Origin: Nevskia sp.
GTDB taxonomy: Bacteria > Pseudomonadota > Gammaproteobacteria > Nevskiales > Nevskiaceae
DNA length: 64,000 nucleotides
Assembly: GCF_021732705.1 (NCBI RefSeq)
Contig: NZ_JAKFUM010000006.1
Coordinates: 286,198 to 350,197, forward strand
Reading direction: 5' to 3'
Part shown: in pieces, positions 52,101-63,030 of the stretch
How positions within the stretch are numbered: the first letter of the stretch is position 1
Layout of the letters: the number at the start of each line of letters is the position of its first letter
Notes under the pieces: model-generated
Told to the model about the DNA's origin: nothing
Databases searched by the model: none
What the model saw: the letters and a program-made list of their open reading frames with translations, nothing else
Made by a program: the position numbers and the translations under genes

Positions 52101-54625
52101 ATGTAGCCGAACCCCTGAGGCTGATTGGTCGACTGCGCCACGGCGTCGGTGGTGATCTCGATGGTGTTGGTGTTGCCGTTCAGCACGTAGCTGATCGTGC
52201 CCCAGACGTCCTGGTCGTAGTCGCCGCCCTGCGCGCTGTCTTCCCAGTTGATGTAGAAGCGGCCGGTGGCGATGCGCGTGGCCGGATCGACCGTCTGGCT
52301 GACGATGCGGAAATCGACGATCGCGCCCCCGCCGACGCCGTTGTTCCCGAGGTCCAGCCGGTACACCGGCAGGATCGTCACCGAACGGCCGCCACCACCG
52401 GGCACCGGCACCACGATCTGCGGCGTGTTGGTCGCCAGCGATACGCCGTAGGTCGTCACCTTCAGCGAACTGAGGTCGTTGTTCGGCACGACATTGACGA
52501 CATTGCTGCCGCCGAGTGTCGAGCGGATGCGGTTGGTCCGCGCGAAATAGGCCGCACCGGCGATGCCGTAAGCACCCTGCAGCGATGCCGCTTCCGGGCA
52601 GATGCCGTTGGCGGCGCTGAGATCCGGAATCGGCTTGCTGGTGCACAGTTGATCGTCGCCGCCACCGAGACTGCCGATGAACCAGTTGCGGCCGGTGATG
52701 CCTTCATCGTCGCCCAGCTTGCGGGTCTGCGCCGTGATGCTCGGTGCGCCGGCCAGGTTCGCGAGGCCGCTGGTCTGGTCGTTGTCGTAGGACGTGACAC
52801 TGGCATTGAACGCCAGCACGTTGAGGCTGGCGCAGTAGTTGGTCGCGTTGAGCGGGTCGCTCCAGGTCGAGACGGTCAGGCCGAGCGTGGAGTCGCGAGA
52901 AACATCGGTGCCGTACGAGAAGCTCGACGTCGGCTGCAGGCCGCCGAGATAGCGCAGGCTTTCGATGTAGGCCTCCGACAGCGGATTGCCCCAGCTCGAA
53001 CAGTTGCCTTCGCTGACGACATTGCCGCTGCCGCTGTTGCCGGGGGCGATGCCGGTGCGCTGGAAGTCGCAGCCGTCGCCGAGGTAGGTGCCGTTGCCGT
53101 AGTCGTAGCCGAAGATTCTCAGGCGATCGAGATTGCGGATGATGCCGGCGGCACCGGTGAAGATGCCGGTGCTGCTGTCGATCTCGGTCGACATCGCTTC
53201 CGCGTTCTTGCGCAGCACGCCGCCGGAAACGTTGCGCTGGTAGCTCGGCGTGACCAGGCCGAAGCGGATGCGGTCGTCGTCGCCGTAGACCTGCAGCAGG
53301 CCGATCGGCTTCTGCGCCAGCGAGGCGTTGCTGGTGTCGTACGACTTGCAGCGCTCGCTGCCGATCATGCCGCTGACGCAGGCCTGAACCCGGACGATGT
53401 ATTCGCCGCGGCTGGCGCCGTTGCCCAGACCCAGCGCTTCGCGGGACGGATTCTCGGCGCTGGCATTCAGGCCCGACTGCAGTGCGCGATTGCCGTTGCT
53501 GCGGAAACCGCCGTCGAAGCCGGACTGCAGGTTTTCGTACTCCTCGCGCCACTGGCACTGGCGGCGCTCGTTCGCACCCCACAGTTCGTAATTGCCGCGG
53601 GCGACACGCAGCAGCGGTGGCGCCGTGCTGAAGTGCGATGCGCCGAGGCCATTGCTCAGGTTGCACAGCGAGACGCCGCTGCGGCTCAGGTTGGTGATCT
53701 GCGCCGACTCGAGCCGCCCGCTGTTGACGACGCTGCCGCGAAACACCACAAGCGTGATCCGGTCGCCGGAGACTTCGGAGACCGCCCCGACGAGGTAGGG
53801 ATCGGTGCCGGTGGCGCCGCCGCGGCGCTCGATCCGGAGCTGATCGCCGACGAAGACGCGGTTCAGCTCGACGTCGTCGATCCGGATCTGGTGGCTGCCA
53901 TCCGCGTTGCGGACGACGCCGTCGCCGCTGAGCGTGCCGTCGGCGGCAATGACCAGCGGCCGCGATTCGGAGAATCGGTATTCGACCGGACTCGGCACAC
54001 GATCGACCGTGAACGGCGTGACCTGCGGCAGATCGGCGCCGTTGTAGTACTTCGCGAACGAGTGGGCATCGGTCGGCAGGAAATCGCGCTCGAGAACGGT
54101 GCCGGTCCTGTCGTCGACCCTGCGGAAGCCGCCGTACAGCAGCTTTCGCACGGCATCCATGCGGGTCATCGTGCCCCAGTTCAGGAAGTTGCCGCTCCAC
54201 TGATTGCTGCAGGTGGCATTCGGGGCAGCCGGGTCGGCCGAGCCCGCCGTGGCCGGCTGGAAGACATTGCTGGCCGTGTCGTAGCGGTAGCACTTGGTCG
54301 GGTCGAAGTAGCCGTAGTAGCGGATCGAGTGCCGGTAAGTGGTTTCGATCTCGCCGCGGCCGTCTTCCGGGTTCAGGTCCGAGTAGTCGTTGTAGGCCTT
54401 GTAGTGCAGTTGGTGATCGCGCGACAGCGTCAGCATCACCAGCGGCGTGGCGGTGTTGACGCTGGTCAGCGGCAGGCTGTTGAACGCCGATGCTGTCTGC
54501 GACGAGATCGCGATGCCGGTCGGCGCGGCATCGAGCAGGCCGGACAGGCCGAGCAGCAGCGCGGACACGCCGGCGGCAAGGCCGGACAGCACGAGCCGCG
54601 AACGGCGCACGGAGAACGTGGTCAT
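49184..54625 (-). CDS. pilY1: PilY1-family pilus tip protein A (1813 residues)
   Basis: This is a very large PilY1/PilC-type adhesin; the Pseudomonas protein has about 1160 residues. The signal peptide ends near LLDAA^P. Residues about 55-110 have the branch motif PLVMLTLSRDHQLHYKAYND and the YYGYFDPTKCYRY segment. Two calcium-type loops are seen, DSNNDGTPD near residue 924 and DHNLDGLPD near 1129. The C-terminal propeller has RRNVIYVGANDGLLHAFNG, WAYAPFNLLPHL and VVMDITNPEAPP. It ends GEIDWRETHP, close to the usual PilY1 C-terminus. A GAGG site lies 44 nt after pilX, the only junction of operon A without an overlap, so its translation may be set independently. Confidence 0.93.
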   Translation of the reverse strand: MTTFSVRRSRLVLSGLAAGVSALLLGLSGLLDAAPTGIAISSQTASAFNSLPLTSVNTATPLVMLTLSRDHQLHYKAYNDYSDLNPEDGRGEIETTYRHSIRYYGYFDPTKCYRYDTASNVFQPATAGSADPAAPNATCSNQWSGNFLNWGTMTRMDAVRKLLYGGFRRVDDRTGTVLERDFLPTDAHSFAKYYNGADLPQVTPFTVDRVPSPVEYRFSESRPLVIAADGTLSGDGVVRNADGSHQIRIDDVELNRVFVGDQLRIERRGGATGTDPYLVGAVSEVSGDRITLVVFRGSVVNSGRLESAQITNLSRSGVSLCNLSNGLGASHFSTAPPLLRVARGNYELWGANERRQCQWREEYENLQSGFDGGFRSNGNRALQSGLNASAENPSREALGLGNGASRGEYIVRVQACVSGMIGSERCKSYDTSNASLAQKPIGLLQVYGDDDRIRFGLVTPSYQRNVSGGVLRKNAEAMSTEIDSSTGIFTGAAGIIRNLDRLRIFGYDYGNGTYLGDGCDFQRTGIAPGNSGSGNVVSEGNCSSWGNPLSEAYIESLRYLGGLQPTSSFSYGTDVSRDSTLGLTVSTWSDPLNATNYCASLNVLAFNASVTSYDNDQTSGLANLAGAPSITAQTRKLGDDEGITGRNWFIGSLGGGDDQLCTSKPIPDLSAANGICPEAASLQGAYGIAGAAYFARTNRIRSTLGGSNVVNVVPNNDLSSLKVTTYGVSLATNTPQIVVPVPGGGGRSVTILPVYRLDLGNNGVGGGAIVDFRIVSQTVDPATRIATGRFYINWEDSAQGGDYDQDVWGTISYVLNGNTNTIEITTDAVAQSTNQPQGFGYIVSGTTQDGPHFHSGIFNFQFTDPTSPTVRVNGGPPGGYINGSGGCNGCNLGDPPTTVTYALGSTSTGTLENPLYYAAKYGAFQDSNNDGTPDRPEEWDSRRADGSAGADGVPDTFFFVTNPNALEASLDSAFRSILARTASGTAASVVANARQGQGAVYQALYEPLRTDARNNQVAWIGTLQALFVDRAGNFREDGGTTPNGILDENDYATDPIVEIFYDAGTRSTRFRRYSGATRASSFQTFNSLSQLRTVWNARDRLSALTDDQAATQRSYTASAATGRYIFTFADHNLDGLPDTGEVLDFTPAALAITGEYGMLNVSSAAGAANVIRYVRGDSRVPNTRNRTLDYDGNSSTEVMRLGDIVNSSPIAVGPPAEAFDTIYGDQTYGAFARQYRNRRNVIYVGANDGLLHAFNGGFYNPATGGFGTQRNGNDVAHPLGSELWAYAPFNLLPHLNWLSDPNYGHIWYVDGAPRVFDARIFSPDAAHPGGWGTVMVVGMRMGGGAVNLQGVRSSNAAGFSNYTGLAANATELVTRSAYVVMDITNPEAPPRLLAEINHPSLGFTTVNPTVAVFSATGNASAPAGEKWYLVFGNGPQLSTLNGGAISPTQSARVFAFDLGTRAFAEGFGPRDLGTSGAASFLGDPVSVDWDLNFRTNSIYFGTSGGTTAAPTGRLFKLDFNPTNGQNAETPASSNWSTGVLLDTARPILAAPSLTTDEQGRRWVLTGTGRFLVSADKASTSQQLLFGVIDRPPGGSAVTLGDLVDTTNAVVMTNGTITGVAGATTETELTELAATRGGWRFDLDAISGSSAERSVNRTALLDGVLFDTSYTPSTTLCAGEGSSRLIGFNFRTGTPRAATPVFGASSSFVVNNSVDLGSGLGTAPTLHIDSVISAIGGNGGNGGNTGGGTGGSTGGDGGGAGSVSGSLTCPGGLTINVQTSTGAIVQQCANVTGGIRSGEIDWRETHPNSGPSGP

Positions 54626-54668
54626 CGGAAATCCTCGCGGGCGGGGCTCGAACAGGCAGGCACGGACA

Positions 54669-55298
54669 TCAGCGTCGGATCACGTAGCGATAGACGGCGG
54701 AGGTGTTGTAGCTGGCTTCGGGCGCGTCGGCGCGCTCGTTGCCGCGGCTCTGGACATGGAAGTAGATGTTGCCGCCGCCGCTGGCCACGGCAATGCCGGG
54801 CGGCGAATAGCCGGCACCCTGCGCCTGACCGGCGCCGACCGCGCCGGCGATGTACAGGCGCTGCACCGACGCCGCGCCATTGATCTGGGTGCGGTCCAGC
54901 GTGCGCACATAGCGGGCGTCGACCGTCGACGTGTTCGGGTTGAACGTGGTTTCGGTCTCCACGCACCAGTTGTCAGGACCGGCCGTCGCCGTGTTGTTGT
55001 TCGCGATGGTCAAGCCGGTCGGCAACGGCGATGCAAATTCGGCATCGCTGACTTCGCCGCCGATCGACCCCGGCCAGCCGCCGGCGTAGCACAGCGGATC
55101 GATCAGGGCGCTGACCAGCGCACGGGTCGATTCCGATGATTCGAACGCCGTGGCGCGCAAGGTGTTGTTGGCGCTGGACTTCACTTCAAGGCCGGAGCCG
55201 CGGATGGCAGCCAGCGCGACCAGGGTCAGCAGCACCAGGAAGATGATCGCCGTGATCAGCGCAAAGCCGCTGGACGTCTGTCTGCTCGATCGCTTCAT
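54669..55298 (-). CDS. pilX: PilX-like minor pilin, operon A
   Basis: This 209-residue protein has a PilX-type N-terminus (SSG^FALITAIIFLVLLTLVAL) without Glu at +5, then IRGSGLEVKSSANNTLRATA. The C-terminal half has the beta-type sequence expected of a pilin domain. It overlaps the pilW stop by 4 nt. Sequence similarity to the operon B PilX is visible in the first 45 residues but low after that. Confidence 0.9.
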   Translation of the reverse strand: MKRSSRQTSSGFALITAIIFLVLLTLVALAAIRGSGLEVKSSANNTLRATAFESSESTRALVSALIDPLCYAGGWPGSIGGEVSDAEFASPLPTGLTIANNNTATAGPDNWCVETETTFNPNTSTVDARYVRTLDRTQINGAASVQRLYIAGAVGAGQAQGAGYSPPGIAVASGGGNIYFHVQSRGNERADAPEASYNTSAVYRYVIRR

Positions 55299-56347
55299 CC
55301 TCGCACCCGATTGCGCAGCTGGATTTCCTTGACCACGAGCCGCCGCTGGTAGCGGGCATCGGCGGCGCTGTACTTCAGCGCGCAGTTCGACGACGGCGGG
55401 CCGTAGCAGCGGTCGCCGGCGAGCGGGTACTGCTGGGTGTCGCTGAAGCTGTCCAGTTCATCGCCGCGCGCGATGAAGCTGGCGCGGACCGTCATCACCT
55501 GCGACCAGTCCGAGACGCCGCCGGCGAGGCGATAGCGATCCACCAGCCGATTGCCGTCGGTATCCAGCCCGTACTCGAAGCTGAGCATCTCGATGCCGTC
55601 GACCAGCTGTTCGGAGACGAGCCTGTCGCTGCGCAGCTTCAGCATCGCGAGCGTCGGGACCGGGCCGCGACCGAAGTCGTTCATCTGCAGGTAGAAGACG
55701 ACCGTCTGGTACTGGTAGTTCTGGACACCGATGTCGCCGTTGTCCGGAATCGCCGCCACGGCGTTCGCGCCCTGACTGGTCGCATCGAACAGCACGCCGC
55801 GCTGGCCGACGCGGCTGCGGACGTAGAACTTGCCATTGACGGCCAGCGCAGTGCCGCCGGCGGTCAGCGCGGCGGTGGTCACGTAGACATCGGGATTGGC
55901 GTAGCGCAGCGCCAGCACATCGCTGTTCGGGACGTAGCCGTTCAGGCAGTCGGTCGGCAGCAGTGCCGGCGCCGCCGCACCGCCCTGAAAGCCGACGATG
56001 CCGCTGCCGGGGTCTACGATCCAGCTGTTGCTGCAGAGGCCCGGGCCGGTGTAGTCGGTGCCTCCGAGGATGGTCAGGTCGCGCGCCTTCACGCCGCCCC
56101 AGAAGTCGGCGAGGCGGATGGTGCGGCTGAAGTAGTCGACCGTCAGGCGAATGTTTTCCTGCAGGCGGCTGGTGCTTTCCTGCACCCGATAGCCCTGCTT
56201 CGCGTTCAGGAACACGCGGGCGACGCCGACCAGCAACAGCAGCGCCAGCACCACGGTGACCAGGATCTCGACCAGCGAAAAGCCGCCGGCACGCCGTGGC
56301 AGTCGGCGGACCCGAGGCTTGATCGGAGGCTTCATCGACATCGTCAT
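55295..56347 (-). CDS. pilW: PilW-like minor pilin, operon A
   Basis: This 350-residue prepilin has AGG^FSLVEILVTVVLALLLLVG with Glu at +5, and ESTSRLQENIRLTVDYFSR followed by TIRLADFWGGV, which is PilW-like. The ATG at 56347 overlaps the pilV stop (ATGA) and implies a basic 22-residue leader; other in-frame ATG codons follow within 15 nt. It overlaps pilX by 4 nt. Confidence 0.91.
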   Translation of the reverse strand: MTMSMKPPIKPRVRRLPRRAGGFSLVEILVTVVLALLLLVGVARVFLNAKQGYRVQESTSRLQENIRLTVDYFSRTIRLADFWGGVKARDLTILGGTDYTGPGLCSNSWIVDPGSGIVGFQGGAAAPALLPTDCLNGYVPNSDVLALRYANPDVYVTTAALTAGGTALAVNGKFYVRSRVGQRGVLFDATSQGANAVAAIPDNGDIGVQNYQYQTVVFYLQMNDFGRGPVPTLAMLKLRSDRLVSEQLVDGIEMLSFEYGLDTDGNRLVDRYRLAGGVSDWSQVMTVRASFIARGDELDSFSDTQQYPLAGDRCYGPPSSNCALKYSAADARYQRRLVVKEIQLRNRVRG

Positions 56348-56880
56348 GGGATGTAGGGCAGGCGGAAGCAGCGCAGTTGCGCGCTGTCTTCGGTGCATTC
56401 GGTGCCGGTGGCGCCGGTGCGGTTGGCGTCCCAGTAGATCGTGATCAGGCGGATGGCGGTTTCATTGCAGTTGACGCCGGTTTCGCAGGTGATGCCGATC
56501 CGGCCGCCGGGCAGGATGCCGCGCGGACCGGTCGGCAGATTGGTCTCGCTGGCATCGGCCGCCACCTGCGCGTACAGCACTGCAATGTCCCACGCGGCCT
56601 GCTGCGCCGGCGAGCACGCTGCGCTGCTGCAATTGGCGGGTGCTTCCGGTGCCCGGGCACCGGGCGCCAGCGCGTAGGCGCCCTCGAGCACGGCCTGCCG
56701 GTTGGCGCGCATCCGTTCGATCATGCCTTCCGCCAAGGTGGCCGCCTGCGTGTACTGGTACGAGATCAGGTTGTTGGCCAGCACCGACGATTGCAGGCCG
56801 GCGATGCCGAGCAGGCCGATCGCCAGCACCAGCACGGCGATCAGCACCTCGATCAGGGTCAGGCCGGCCTGCTGCTTCAT
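56344..56880 (-). CDS. pilV: PilV-like minor pilin, operon A
   Basis: This 178-residue prepilin has the short leader MKQQAG^LTLIEVLIAVLVLAIG, then the PilV hallmark TQAATLAEGMIERMRANRQ. Three cysteine-containing segments in the C-terminal half (NCSSAAC, CETGVNC, ECTEDSAQLRC) may form disulphides. It has 4-nt overlaps on both sides. Confidence 0.92.
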   Translation of the reverse strand: MKQQAGLTLIEVLIAVLVLAIGLLGIAGLQSSVLANNLISYQYTQAATLAEGMIERMRANRQAVLEGAYALAPGARAPEAPANCSSAACSPAQQAAWDIAVLYAQVAADASETNLPTGPRGILPGGRIGITCETGVNCNETAIRLITIYWDANRTGATGTECTEDSAQLRCFRLPYIP

Positions 56881-57440
56881 GGCGCGGTGCCGCAGGCGGT
56901 GCCGGAACTGCTGACGGCGATGTCGGGGTTGCAGATGCGCGGCCGCCCGCTCGGGCTGACGATGACTCGGCGCCGGATGTCGGTCTGGTTGTTGGCGACG
57001 ACGTCGAAGCGGCCGTTGCCGGTCGGCTTGCCGAGGCCGTTGAACGACACCTGATTGGCGAAGCTGGTGCCGCCGGTGATCGAGCCGCAGGTCGACAGCG
57101 GCGCTTCGGTCTTGAGGACGGTCTCGGTGCCGCCGCGCACGCCGTTGCCGTCACTGTCGACGAACATCAGGTAGCCACGATCCCAGCTCACGCCCGCGGC
57201 GTCGGCGCAGACGGTGCCGTCGATCGACTTGCAGATCGCGACCAGCCGGTCACGCTTCAGCGCTTCGCTGCGCGCGGCGGACAGCACGGTCAGCATCGTG
57301 TTGGCCGTCGTCACTGCGCAGTTCTGACGGGCGGTCGTGGTGAAGCTCGGCAAGCCAAAGGTCAGCAGGATCGCGAGGATGGCGATCGCCACCATCAGCT
57401 CCAGCAGGGTAAAGCCATGGGCGTGGACGGGTTTCGGCAT
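56877..57440 (-). CDS. fimT: GspH/FimT-family minor pilin, first gene of operon A
   Basis: This 187-residue prepilin has MPKPVHAHG^FTLLELMVAIAILAILL, then TANTMLTVLSAARSEALKRD, and FVDSDGNGVRGGTE as in FimT/FimU proteins. The end holds paired cysteines. It opens operon A; the 139-bp gap up to sufS (57441-57579) must hold the promoter, but I cannot name a clear one. The start is the ATG at 57440, giving a 9-residue leader. Confidence 0.9.
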   Translation of the reverse strand: MPKPVHAHGFTLLELMVAIAILAILLTFGLPSFTTTARQNCAVTTANTMLTVLSAARSEALKRDRLVAICKSIDGTVCADAAGVSWDRGYLMFVDSDGNGVRGGTETVLKTEAPLSTCGSITGGTSFANQVSFNGLGKPTGNGRFDVVANNQTDIRRRVIVSPSGRPRICNPDIAVSSSGTACGTAP

Positions 57441-57579
57441 GATCCTGACGATAACGGCGGCGCTGCGCGGCCGGCGACTGCCAAAGATAAGGCCAACGGC
57501 AACGCCGATGCGCGACGAGTGGCGTGAATGCCGCAAAAAATCGGCCCGAATTGAGGCGATTTCTGACGGCAGGCACCGT

Positions 57580-58823
<1,244 letters not shown>

Positions 58824-58827
<4 letters not shown>

Positions 58828-60044
58828 GGTTCGAAATCGGTCGTCAGTTCGGAAGGCAGGTGCAGATTCGCTTCGACCCGCGCGCGCAGCGCCGGCCAGT
58901 CGAAGCGATCCAGAATCTCGATGGCGAACGCGCGCAGCAGCAGACCGCGCGCCACGTCCTTCGGAATGCCGCGGCTGCGCAGATACGACAGCGCCACCTG
59001 ATCGAGCTGGCCGACGGTCGCGCCGTGCGCGCACTTGACGTCGTCGGCATAGATCTCCAGATCCGGCTTGGCGTTGACTTCGGCTTTGCGCGACAGCAGC
59101 AGGTTCGCGATGCGCTGCTCGGAGTCGGTCTTCTGCGCGCCGGGCTGCACCAGCACCTTGCCGTTGAAGATCGCCTTCGTCCGCTCGTCGACCAGTCCGC
59201 GCACGTTCATCCGGCTGCGGCAGTGCGCGGCGGAATGCACGACGCGCACGAGGTTGTCGATGTGGGCACCGGCCTGCGCGGCGTACAGCCCGGCGACGTC
59301 CGCTTCGGCACCCGCTTCGGCGAGGTTGATGTCGAGATCGTGGCGGGCGAGGCCGGCGCCGAGGTCGACCGTCACCGCGTTCAGCTTCGCGTCGCGCGAC
59401 AGCTTGGCGTCGATTCGCGCCACCAGCGTGCCACCGGCGGCTTCGTTCTGGATGCGATACAGGTTCAGCCGCGCACCGCGGCCGAGCCGCAGCTCGAAGA
59501 AGTGCGTCGCCAGCCGCTCGCCGCCATCGCCGACGAAATCGAGCAGCACGGTCGCCTCGGCCTGATCGCCGAGTTCGATCACGTGACGCTGATGGCTCAT
59601 CGTCGGCTGGGCATCGCTGCGGCTGATCAGCACGACCTGCAGCGGCCGCGTCAGGCGCTCGCCCTGCGACAGGCGCAGGCGAAGCCCGCCCGTGGCGAAC
59701 GCGGCATTCAGCGCATCGACGCCGCGCGAAGGCGGCGGCAGTTCGGCGGCATCGGAATGCCAGTCCGCGGCACCGCGTTCGGACAGCAGGCGGCCGTTCA
59801 GATAGACCAGCGCATCCGCATCGTCGAGCAGGGGCTGCGGCAGCGCTTCCGCCGTCTGGCCTTCCGGTTCGAAGCTGCGATCGCTCAAGGCCGTGAGATC
59901 GGTGTAGTGCCAGTGCTCCTCGTCACGGCTCGGAAAGCCGGAATCGAGGAAGCGCGCGAACTGCACGCTGCGCGGCGCGCGTTCGGCGGCGGTCAGCGCG
60001 TTCGCGTGGCGCTCGAATTGCGTCGAATAGCTCGAAAGCGGCAC
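58824..60044 (-). CDS. sufD: Fe-S cluster scaffold subunit SufD
   Basis: This 406-residue SufD has the SufB/D beta-helix core (RHVIELGDQAEATVLLDFVG, RCHSRMNVRGLVDE-like segment) and the typical end (DVKCAHGATVGQLDQVALSY, LRSRGIPKDVARGLLLRAFA). It forms the SufBC2D complex. The start is GTG at 60044, placed directly after the sufC TAA, so initiation is probably coupled to sufC termination. Confidence 0.95.
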
Positions 60045-60788
<744 letters not shown>

Positions 60789-60840
60789 TGAGGCGGGTTG
60801 TCCTGATGAGGGTGATCACCGTCCGTGGCACGACTGCCTG

Positions 60841-60910
60841 AATGGGGCCGGGCCCCGGCCCGGCCATCCATGGCCGGGCGTACGTCGGATCCGCGAGCCG
60901 GGCTCGCGGA
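60841..60910. repeat. GC-rich hairpin cluster between sufB and sufC
   Basis: The cluster contains a GGCCGGGCCCCGGCC-type inverted repeat, then GGCC-ATCCAT-GGCC, then TCCGCGAGCC directly followed by GGCTCGCGGA (one base between). It resembles REP-type intergenic elements or an mRNA-stability hairpin. No T-run follows, so it is not a simple terminator. I see no second copy in this window. Confidence 0.5.
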
Positions 60911-60916
60911 CGGCAC

Positions 60917-62392
<1,476 letters not shown>

Positions 62393-62429
62393 TTCGGTTG
62401 CTGGTCCGTGAAATCAGTGAAAAATCGAA

Positions 62430-62885
62430 TTATTCGTGGGCGACGGCGCTCAGCGGCACCGGTTTCGCGAACTTCGGTCGGGTGCGCGGCTGCGCCATCT
62501 GGGCGAGGGTCACGGCGCTGAGCGCGTCGCGCACGGCGTCGTCGATCAGCCGCCAGTTGCTGCGCGACGTGCAGCTGCCTTCGATCGTGCAGCCGCCGCC
62601 GTGCAGGGCGCAGGCGGTGATGGCGATCGGGCCTTCGAGGGCCGTGACGACATCGGCCACGGTGATCGTGGTGGCATCGCGCGCCAGCCGGTAGCCGCCA
62701 TGGGCGCCGCGCGTGGACTCGACCAGCCCGCCTTTCACCAGCAATTTCAGCAGCTTGGCGACGGTCGGCGCGGCCACGTGCGAGCGCACGGCGAGTTCCT
62801 GCGCGTTCAGCACCGATGACGGCTCGAGCGCGAGCGTGGTCATCAGCAACGTGCCGTAATCGGTCAGCTTGGCGATCTTCAGCAT
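62430..62885 (-). CDS. Rrf2-family regulator of the SUF operon
   Basis: This 151-residue winged-helix regulator starts MLKIAKLTDYGTLLMTTLAL, typical of the SUF-associated Rrf2 group. Its recognition region has VAAPTVAKLLKLLVKGGLVE and GAHGGYRLARD. Cys92, Cys99 and Cys105 (ACALHGGGC, EGSC) match the cluster ligands of IscR-type proteins. It should sense Fe-S status and control its own operon. An inverted repeat lies upstream at 62925-62940. Confidence 0.94.
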   Translation of the reverse strand: MLKIAKLTDYGTLLMTTLALEPSSVLNAQELAVRSHVAAPTVAKLLKLLVKGGLVESTRGAHGGYRLARDATTITVADVVTALEGPIAITACALHGGGCTIEGSCTSRSNWRLIDDAVRDALSAVTLAQMAQPRTRPKFAKPVPLSAVAHE

Positions 62886-62924
62886 GGCAGGGGTGTCGGC
62901 GGATACCGGACCGGAATGGTGCGG

Positions 62925-62940
62925 ATTGTAACGCAATTGT
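62925..62940 (-). promoter_or_regulatory. Candidate -10 and operator of the Rrf2-suf operon
   Basis: The plus strand reads ATTGTAACGCAATTGT. On the minus strand TACAAT (62930-62925) fits a -10 box 40 nt before the start codon, and ATTG / CAAT forms an inverted repeat over it. A weak -35 fits a regulated promoter. Autoregulation by the Rrf2 protein is inference. Confidence 0.45.
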
Positions 62941-63030
62941 CCCGGTGCGCGGCGTGTGCGGCGGCAAAGTACGGCCGATGCACGATTCAGCGGACAATCC
63001 CCCTGCCAGCCGGCACCGCGAGGGACACGC

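Noticed and set aside
51233-54883. A 1216-codon plus-strand frame opposite PilY1-A and PilX, and similar long frames opposite ileS (36877-39855), PilY1-B (41159-43606) and pyc (19713-21971)
   Set aside because: All are shadows of well-supported genes with no domain signal and an implausible Arg/Ala/Gly/Val-rich composition.
49184-57440. Operon A considered as a type II secretion pseudopilin cluster
   Set aside because: PilV, PilW, PilX and PilY1 signatures are specific to type IV pili, and no Gsp core gene is present.
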